NCBI GenBank assembly: GCA_049999725.1
Contig: JBNGIS010019117.1
Location: 1 to 35,120, forward strand
Length of the DNA: 35,120 bases
Direction of reading: 5' to 3'
Origin: Haplomitrium mnioides
Taxonomy: Eukaryota; Marchantiophyta; Haplomitriopsida; Calobryales
Position 1 is the stretch's first letter. The number at the start of each line of letters is the position of its first letter. Below the pieces are notes generated by a model. It saw only the letters and a list, made by a program, of their open reading frames with translations. It was not told the DNA's origin and searched no databases. Position numbers and translations under genes: made by a program. Shown piece by piece: positions 28,726 to 35,120 of this stretch.

Positions 28726-30730
28726 AAAACACTAGTGAAACAAGTTATGAACTACTTATATCAATGCAATAAGCCTTATATCACAATCACACTAATAACC
28801 TTACTATCCCAAAAGTTAATCATAGTATGGTGTTTTGCAACAAGTTATATATGACAAACAAAAGTCTCACGTCATTGCATATAGAAACTCTTATCAATAG
28901 TCTCAAGTTTTCATCATGGATAAAACATAACTGTATGCAATAGGTCATTAGTCACAAGGTAAGAGAACTTGAACAACTCTCAAAACATTTAAAGGTTTGA
29001 TCTTATATAACATAACTTATCACAAACAAAAGAAGAATCTAAAAAGTTGTTCCAATATGTTAAAGTATATTTTTGTGAAAACCATAGAGTCTAATGTAAG
29101 AATATCACAATATTTCATAAATGCCTAATGTATAGTAATGTATAATATTAAGGTATAGATCTAATAGAGTGTTTTGTAGTTCTTTGGCAAAGTCTTGTTA
29201 ATAAAAATTTCAAAATAGCATAAGTTTGGTAATATAAAAGTATGGTATAGTATGGTCTCAAACTATAGGTCTTTAACTACAAGCAACGAGTCCCCAACCA
29301 TTGCATATAGAAAATCATATCAATGCAATAAATCCAATGTTGTTGCATTCAAAAACTTATGTTAATATAATAGGTCCTATTTTATTGAATTAAAAAACTT
29401 GTGCCAATAAAACAAGTACTAGATTATACGCAAAATAAAAACTGAACAATTATCTCCAATGTTTATCAATATCTAGTCTCATGCTACATAACTTTGAATT
29501 GTCCCAATATTTCATCAAGGTATGGTCTTAAGCAATATGTCCCAAACTACAAGCAAAAGACTGAACTCAATAGAGAGCTTGAGTACATGTTTCAATATAA
29601 AATTGTTATCCTAGAGAGTTAAGACCGAATTGTCCAAGATTGATTCGAGCTTGTAGTAATGTTCACAATAGATTCGATATTGCACTTTTGCATATATGAT
29701 AATATAGGTGATTCATTGAGCATATTTCTTGGCATTTGATTTTGGAGATTTGCGACAAGTAGCATGGTTGACTTGAAACAAAATTCCATCATCAAAGGCC
29801 ATAGCATTACAAAAATCATCCAAGTACAAACGATAAAGAGATGCCAACGTAACTGTCATCAACAATAAAATGTTGAGCTCTGACTGTCCACTACCATCAA
29901 GGTTCATCATGTGAAAAGCTTATGAATCAAAGTACTCAATCACTAGTTTGAATCATGCACTTAATGATTTGCGAAGGCCATATTTCACTCTAGGAAGTCT
30001 TATGTTCCAACTTTACTACATCAAAGCTAAATATGCACACCCTATATATAACATTATGTGTATACAAAAGGAATAGAATGCAAACTAGCAATATAGTTGA
30101 GGGTAGCGTAGCTGCTTTGCTTAAAGACTTTCCCTGCTTGGAATGGAAATTACTTGGTAAGTTGGATATCAGCTTTGCATGTTGTTTACATGCACTGCAA
30201 TACATCTTTGTAGGAATGTGACAGTGGGCCGTAACCACTGTTAGAGCTTTAAGTTTGTGTTTAACTTCCTGGAATGAGTATAGGTACTGCATTGCTATAT
30301 TTGTGTTGCTGTGCTTACTTCCTTCTGTATGCAATCTGTAATACCCACCCAGGTAAGGACTTTCTGGTGTTTGGGGAATTGTCAATGTGTGTATGTTCTA
30401 TATGACTTTTTATAGTTCAGTTCTGTTCGATATTCGTCATGGAAGGTGAAAGGGCATTAGACACTAGGACTCCAGGTGATCTGGTCCCTATGGTTGATAG
30501 CTAAGACTGTCGACTATATGCTTACCAATATTGGAATGTACTATTAGGAGATACTCAGATAAATGTTGACGTTACAGTTCTGAAACCGTGGTTTACTTGT
30601 CAGGATGAGAAATTTGTTTAGTTATCTATCAAGTTCTTGAAACTCTGTTCCTTTGGAGTTTGATTCTTATTAGTCTCGGGTTGTCGTCTCTGAAGGTGTA
30701 AAATCCCATCGACTTCCATCAAGATTTCCT
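28726..30730. other. Unannotated AT-rich DNA
   Basis: No gene recognised. 28726-29420 holds loosely repeated phrases (CCATTGCATATAGAAA, TATCAATGCAATA). Two minus-strand open frames, 29713-29910 (MMNLDGSGQSELNILLL) and 29990-30385 (MYCSACKQHAKLISNLPSNF), show no domain and lack support. From about 30000 composition becomes less AT-rich, so an old intron or degraded element is possible. Confidence 0.4.
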
Positions 30731-30734
30731 GTCA

Positions 30735-30773
30735 TGCCCCCCACCCTCCCCACCCCCCCCCCCCCCCCCCCCC
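30735..30773. repeat. Cytosine-rich tract with 21 consecutive C
   Basis: Cytosine blocks CCCCCC, CCC and CCCC are followed by a run of 21 C at 30753-30773. The exact length is unreliable in most sequencing chemistries. The tract is i-motif or G-quadruplex prone on paper. It precedes a pyrimidine-rich 350 bp. Confidence 0.85.
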
Positions 30774-31640
30774 GCCAAACTCATAATGCCTCCTTGCTTC
30801 TCTACCACTGGTCCCCCTTAGCAAACTCCTCTTTTTCTAAACCCCATACTGTCTTATATCCTTGTTCGTTTGCCATCCGGTAGAGTGCCCTTCTTAACCT
30901 CGTCTCTCGTATGTGATGCCTTGTACCTGGAAACTCGTCCACCCTTTCATGTTTCCTTCTATCTCACCGAGCCGCTTTTATGCAATTGGCCTCCGACCCC
31001 TGCCCTCTTGATCCGAAGCGGTTGGCCCTTTCTACCTGCTTTGCTTTACTCCAATTCCAGGTGAGTACAGCCTTGATCAGTCAGCCCCTGCGATTATGCT
31101 TCAGCCATGGTTCCCTGCCTTTTATATCGTGGCAACTCACCCTCAAATATTTTTGCAGTTCTTACCCTACTATAGTCCTTGACATAATTAATATTAGTTT
31201 ATGACATAATATCTACATACTTGGTGCTAAGTAGTTAAATGAATCCAGAACATCCAAAGCCATGACAAAAATGACCAATATATTGCCTCATAAGAGGATT
31301 CTTAAAAGTTACTAGTAATATTATCCACTTCTCAAATTGCAGGGTCTGCTTACTAACAAAATGTGAGACATGCATGATAAAAATCTCACGGTTGTAATGA
31401 ATGTGTACTGGGACATCACTTTTTAGTGAAGGTTCTAGTTCTGAGATCCTAAATAAAAAGCAAGGGTAATCACAAATTTTCTAACCTTGGGAAAGCTCTC
31501 TAGAATCAACCGAAGGAAACAAGATACTGTTAATGAACAGTCACAGTGGGTTTCCTTTGAAACAACAGTGCGCCATAGAGCTATTTTCTAGCTGTGTCTG
31601 GCATTTTGCTAAGATAACCTTCAGTTACTATAAACATACT
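30774..31640. other. Pyrimidine-rich then AT-rich spacer, no gene seen
   Basis: 30774-31140 is unusually C/T-rich on the plus strand, with an open frame (30870-31064) lacking any recognised domain. The rest is ordinary AT-rich sequence. This could be intron or old LTR sequence; no boundaries are visible. Confidence 0.35.
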
Positions 31641-31809
31641 TTTAACCACCACCATTGGACTACAGTCAAACTAATGCATACAGACCCGACCCTTACTCCG
31701 ATCTTCATCTTCTTACAGGAGCACTTTAAACCACCACCATCACACTACAGTCAAACTAATGCATACTGACCCGACCCTTACTACTATCTTCATCGCCTTA
31801 CAGGAGCAG
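31641..31809 (+). repeat. Tandem duplication of about 85 bp
   Basis: 31641-31724 and 31725-31809 are near-identical, each with ACCACCACCAT, ACTACAGTCAAACTAATGCA, ACCCGACCCTTACT and ending TCTTACAGGAGCA or CCTTACAGGAGCA. Each unit ends with a pyrimidine tract plus CAG, like a 3' splice site, so the duplication carries a possible acceptor. Confidence 0.85.
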
Positions 31810-31902
31810 GCCCTCTTGCGGGAGGGGCTGGAGCTGTCCCTCGAGCGGCTGAGCGAGCCTGAAACAATACCCACATCTCAGATTTGTCACAAATCTAAAT
31901 AA
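31803..31902 (+). other. Possible short terminal exon
   Basis: After CTTACAG the sequence turns GC-rich and stays open: EQALLREGLELSLERLSEPE, then about 12 residues and TAA at 31900. The helical Leu/Glu/Arg pattern and sudden GC rise look like coding sequence of a host gene or a captured exon. No family is recognised and no upstream exon is visible. Confidence 0.25.
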
Positions 31903-32141
31903 TCACCAGTAAGAAAATGCAAGAAACTGAAGCTGTGTTGCGAATTGATCCACTAATAATCACTGTACAGTCCTTTCCAAGGCCACAAGCCCTGGGAAAG
32001 GATAAAATTTCTAGTTTTAACTCACTGTAGATTATCTACTTCAGTTGGTCTTTGATTAGTTAGTTAGAAATGACTTAATCTAGGGTGCCTCTAAAGGTGA
32101 CAGGAGTCAGCAGGACAGGGCCTCATTTGTTATATAGATAA
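31903..32141. other. Spacer before the 524-bp array
   Basis: Nothing recognised; ordinary AT-rich sequence leading into the first array unit. Confidence 0.3.
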
Positions 32142-32989
32142 GAAGTTGTGGAGTAAAACTAACGACAACAAATAAATGGAAGCTGCAATAGTCTCAGAAA
32201 AACCAACACACATCACAACTGTGCACACATAGAGTCCAGCCTTGACTACGTGGTGTCAAACACAGTTTCAGACTATTCAGCCTCATCATGTGTAGCAGTG
32301 ACAAGCTGCCACAACTTCCTGCTGGTTTCATAAGTTCCCAACAGCAGGTCCTGATCAAATTTCATACTGAGTTTCTGCCACTTTCCGGAAGTAACGGGAA
32401 AACTCAGTCATGATGATGCCTAGCACTACACCAAGAATCCAAACTAATCAAAATCTGTCAGCTATCAAGCATCAGCTTGCGACATCATTCCTTTCACTTT
32501 AGTTTGATCTTGTGAAGCAGACATCCAGGAGAATAATTCTCAGAAAGGTCTGCTGAAAGGTTAGTGATCGGGGTCTTCTGCACTATGAACATAGCACATC
32601 AAGCACATCACTGGTGACTACTTGGATGCAGAACATCCGCTAAAGTCACTGAATAGTATAGCTATGAAGTTGTGGAGAGAAACTAACCACAACAACAAAT
32701 AAATGGAAGCTGCAACAGTCTAGGAAAAACCTACACATGTCACAACTGCTCAACACATAGAGTGCAGCCTGCACAATGTGGTGTCAGACACAAAGTTTCA
32801 GACTATTCAGCTCATCATGTGTAGCAGTGACAAGCTGCCACAACTTCCTGCTGGTTTCGTCAGTTCCCGACAGCAGGTCCTGATCAATCTTCGTACTGAG
32901 TTTCTGCCACTTTCCGGAAGTAATGGGAAAACTCAGTCATGATGATGCCTAGCACTCCACCAATAATCTTCGTACTGAGTTTCTGCCAT

Positions 32990-34255
32990 TTTCTGTTAAG
33001 ATTTAATGGATTTTATAGTGTGCACAAGGGCAGATTTGGCCTATGCTGTTGGAGTACTTTATAAATTTATGCACAGGCCATGCTACTGGCATCGGGTTGC
33101 CGTCCAATGATTGTATCCTAATCCTTTTCTGTGATTGGCAATTTCCCTGTATGCCTGCCCATTAGCAGCAAAGCAGGAGGTAATTGAAGAGAACTTCCAG
33201 AAACCGACATGAGTAGCATTATACGACATATGATCAAAGAAGAGCAAGACAGGCAAAGTTGCTCCCTTAACTTGGTGGTCTTCAGATTGGCAGAAAAGGA
33301 AGACCAGAACATGGTAAGTTTAATTTAGGAGAATGTCTTGACCCCATGCGCGATGACAGCTCCTGTCACATGTATGAGGCTGGGAAGAATTAGAAAGGGT
33401 AAAAGCAGACCTATTCAAAATCTGATTCGAAAACCACATTGATAGGCTTCTGCTCCTCAGGAGGAGACTCACTTTCAAGGGACAACCCATTTATGTCTGG
33501 GAAGTCCTCACACCAGCCCAACTAAAGTAACTCCCAACCAAATGTGAGAATATCAGACAGGTCTGCACCGAGGTTGGCTGTGTCACATCATCTGCGCCCA
33601 AAAGGAAGTTGAAGGGGGTGTGGAACCTGTATACAGTTCCACACCATTCTCAGGGATCTTTTGGAACTGCTGAGATTACCTTTGGCACAAAGGTATCCAC
33701 CTGTTGGAAGTTGGTACTGGACTAGACCTAATCTTATTGGCAGAAACATGGGAAACAATGGAATGAGGGGTCAGCAACAACCCTGGGAATGAAATCATTT
33801 CCCTCTTTAATTGGATATCCAGAAACCATAGACATGGAGGATTGGTTTGCCTCATCTCAGCTCGTCTTAGCCCGCACATCACCAACATGGAGTTGGATTC
33901 CTTCAACCAATACACATGGTTGAAAATAAACAAATCAGCAGGGTTAGCCTGAGATCTGTACATAGCAACCTGTTACTTCCCTGGGGGTCACAATACCTAT
34001 ACAGCTGACAAGCATTACAACACCCTGTTCGACAAGATGGGGCAATTCATTGAGAAGGCTAAAGGAGACTTCATGATTGCAGAAGATTCCAGCTGCAGGA
34101 CCGCCAACCTACAAACCAGGCACAGAGGAAGAGGAGGAAGAAATCTGCTGGAGCCTAGGGAGGATCTACAGAGAAGCTCTCCAAGGATGGGACTCTTAAA
34201 TACCAGCACAAGCTTCTGGACTTCTGTAGCACTCATGGCCTACACATCTATATAT
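32990..34255 (+). mobile_element. Block inserted in array unit 2, with LINE-type endonuclease
   Basis: Unit 2 stops matching the other units just after GAGTTTCTGCCATTTTCTG (about 32990), itself a partial second copy of an internal unit sequence. Array sequence resumes at GCTATGAAG (34257). The 1.27 kb between has no array similarity and contains an endonuclease remnant. No reverse transcriptase, poly(A) tail or clear target duplication was seen, so the element is partial and its ends are approximate. Confidence 0.5.
33719..34117 (+). pseudogene. Endonuclease/exonuclease/phosphatase domain remnant (LINE-like)
   Basis: In one phase, GLDLILLAETWETME (catalytic Glu codon 33743-33745), a TGA at 33764, then HRHGGLVCLISARLSPHI, MELDSFNQYTWLKI, a TGA at 33950, DLYIATCYFPGGHNTY, and GDFMIAEDSSCRTANLQ. 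The L.ET, GG(L/I), (I/V)A.CY.P and GDFN.R phrases in this order define the AP-endonuclease-like domain of non-LTR retrotransposons. In those elements the domain nicks the target DNA. The GDFN motif is corrupted (E-D-S-S replaces G-D-F-N). The absence of a reverse transcriptase leaves open a domesticated or standalone protein of the same superfamily. Confidence 0.7.
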
Positions 34256-35120
34256 AGCTATGAAGTTGTGGAGAGTAAAACTAACCACAAAAACAAATAA
34301 ATGGAAGCTGCAATAGTCTAGGAAAACCTACACACATCACAACTGTGCAACACATAGAGCGCAGCCTTCACAACGTGGTGTCAGACACAAAGTTTCACAC
34401 TACTCAGCCTCATCATGTGTAGCAGTGACAAGCTGCCACAACTTCCTGCTGGTTTCGTCAGTTCCCAACAGCAGGTCCTGATCAATCTTTGTACTGACTT
34501 TCTTCTACTTTCCAGAAGTAACGGGAAAACTCAGTCATGATGACGCCTAGCACTCCACCAAGAATCCAACTAATCAAAATCTGTCAACTCTCAAGCATCA
34601 GCTTGCGACATCATTCATTTTACTTTAGTTCAATCTTGTGAAGCAGACATCCCAGGGAGTAACTGTCAGAGATGCTGAAAGGTTAGTGATTGGGGCATTC
34701 TGCAACCCGAACATAGCACATAAAGCACATCAATGTTGACATCTTGGATGCAGAACATCCCCTCATGTCACTGAACAATACAGTTACGAGTAAAAATAAC
34801 CACAAAAACAAATAAATGGAAGCTGCAATAGTCTAGGAAAAACCTACACACATCACAATTGCGCAACACATAGAATGCAGCCTTCACAATGTGGTTTCAG
34901 ATCTGTAATGGGAAAAAGTAATGGCCAGGATCAAAACACTTACAGTACTGGGATAGGAAATCAGTATATTTTAGTTATGAAGTTGTGGAGAGCAAAACTA
35001 ACCACAACAACAATTAAATGGAAGCTGCAATAGTCTAGGGAAAACCTACACATATCACAACGCATAGAGTGCAGCCTTGACAATGTGGTGTCAGACACAA
35101 AGTTTCAGACTATCCAGCCT

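Larger units (their letters stand above)
32142..35120 (-). repeat. Tandem array, monomer about 524 bp, interrupted
   Basis: The anchor GAAGTTGTGGAG starts units at 32142, 32666, 34262 and 34979, and a unit without it starts near 34783. Unit 1 (524 bp) and unit 3 (521 bp) are full. Unit 2 is cut at about 32990 by the block with the LINE remnant. The fourth is only about 196 bp, and the last runs off the window. All share AATAAATGGAAGCTGCAATA and CACATAGAGTGCAGCCT-type phrases. Minus strand is given because the module shared with 12120-12300 lies in that orientation. Its reading in that direction (LSFPITSGKWQKLS or MTEFSRYFRKVAETQ) is interrupted by stops. Confidence 0.8.

Noticed and set aside
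29990-30385. 131-residue minus-strand frame with CSACKQH
   Set aside because: A single Cys-x2-Cys and no second zinc pair or other domain feature; no neighbour or regulatory support. Left as unannotated.

Overview
This window is repeat-rich nuclear DNA of a land plant with a large genome. The evidence is Ty3/gypsy-type reverse transcriptase and integrase, gene fragments of plant families (EDR1/CTR1-type Raf kinase, UPF1, LARP6 with a PAM2 motif), AT-rich spacers with tandem arrays, and a 100-base N gap. The gypsy polyprotein style resembles elements I associate with ferns, lycophytes, streptophyte algae or gymnosperms more than typical angiosperm elements; that is recollection, not a test. 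I see no intact host gene, tRNA, rRNA or CRISPR. Every coding region recognised is broken by stops and frameshifts.

The left 28.7 kb is best read as a three-level nest. The outer layer is a transposon-like element whose broken gene resembles the family I know as DUF7869. Copy A lies in two halves (about 860-2571 and 16897-20770), and a more continuous copy B lies at about 22100-28725. Copy A is split by a Ty3/gypsy-type element (2572-16896, termini TGTCA...TGACA, flanked by TAGA). That element runs gag, aspartic protease, a C5 cytosine DNA methyltransferase, reverse transcriptase, RNase H, integrase and a PHD finger. The methyltransferase is in turn split by a 3320-bp TG...CA insertion (9493-12812) with a 5-bp target duplication, AGAGG. 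This youngest insertion carries broken pieces of several host genes.

The main discovery is the gypsy element carrying both a DNA methyltransferase (motifs I, IV, VI, VIII and X visible) and a C-terminal PHD finger, meaning a DNA-mark writer and a probable histone-tail reader in one retroelement. Most of its premature stops fit C-to-T decay at CAG, CGA and TGG codons, as expected of heavily methylated DNA. The second is the gene-capturing insertion, which joins fragments of RNA-decay and RNA-binding genes.

From 20.8 to 28.7 kb tandem arrays accompany the DUF7869-like copies, many containing a palindromic alternating purine-pyrimidine core of the TATGCGCATA type. In the N-terminal coding region the same core forms a 30-bp repeat that encodes a 10-residue peptide repeat. 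From 28.7 to 31.6 kb nothing is recognisable except a run of 21 C. From 32.1 kb to the end there is a tandem array with a monomer near 524 bp. It is interrupted by a block with a LINE-type endonuclease remnant and shares a module, in opposite orientation, with the gene-capturing insertion.
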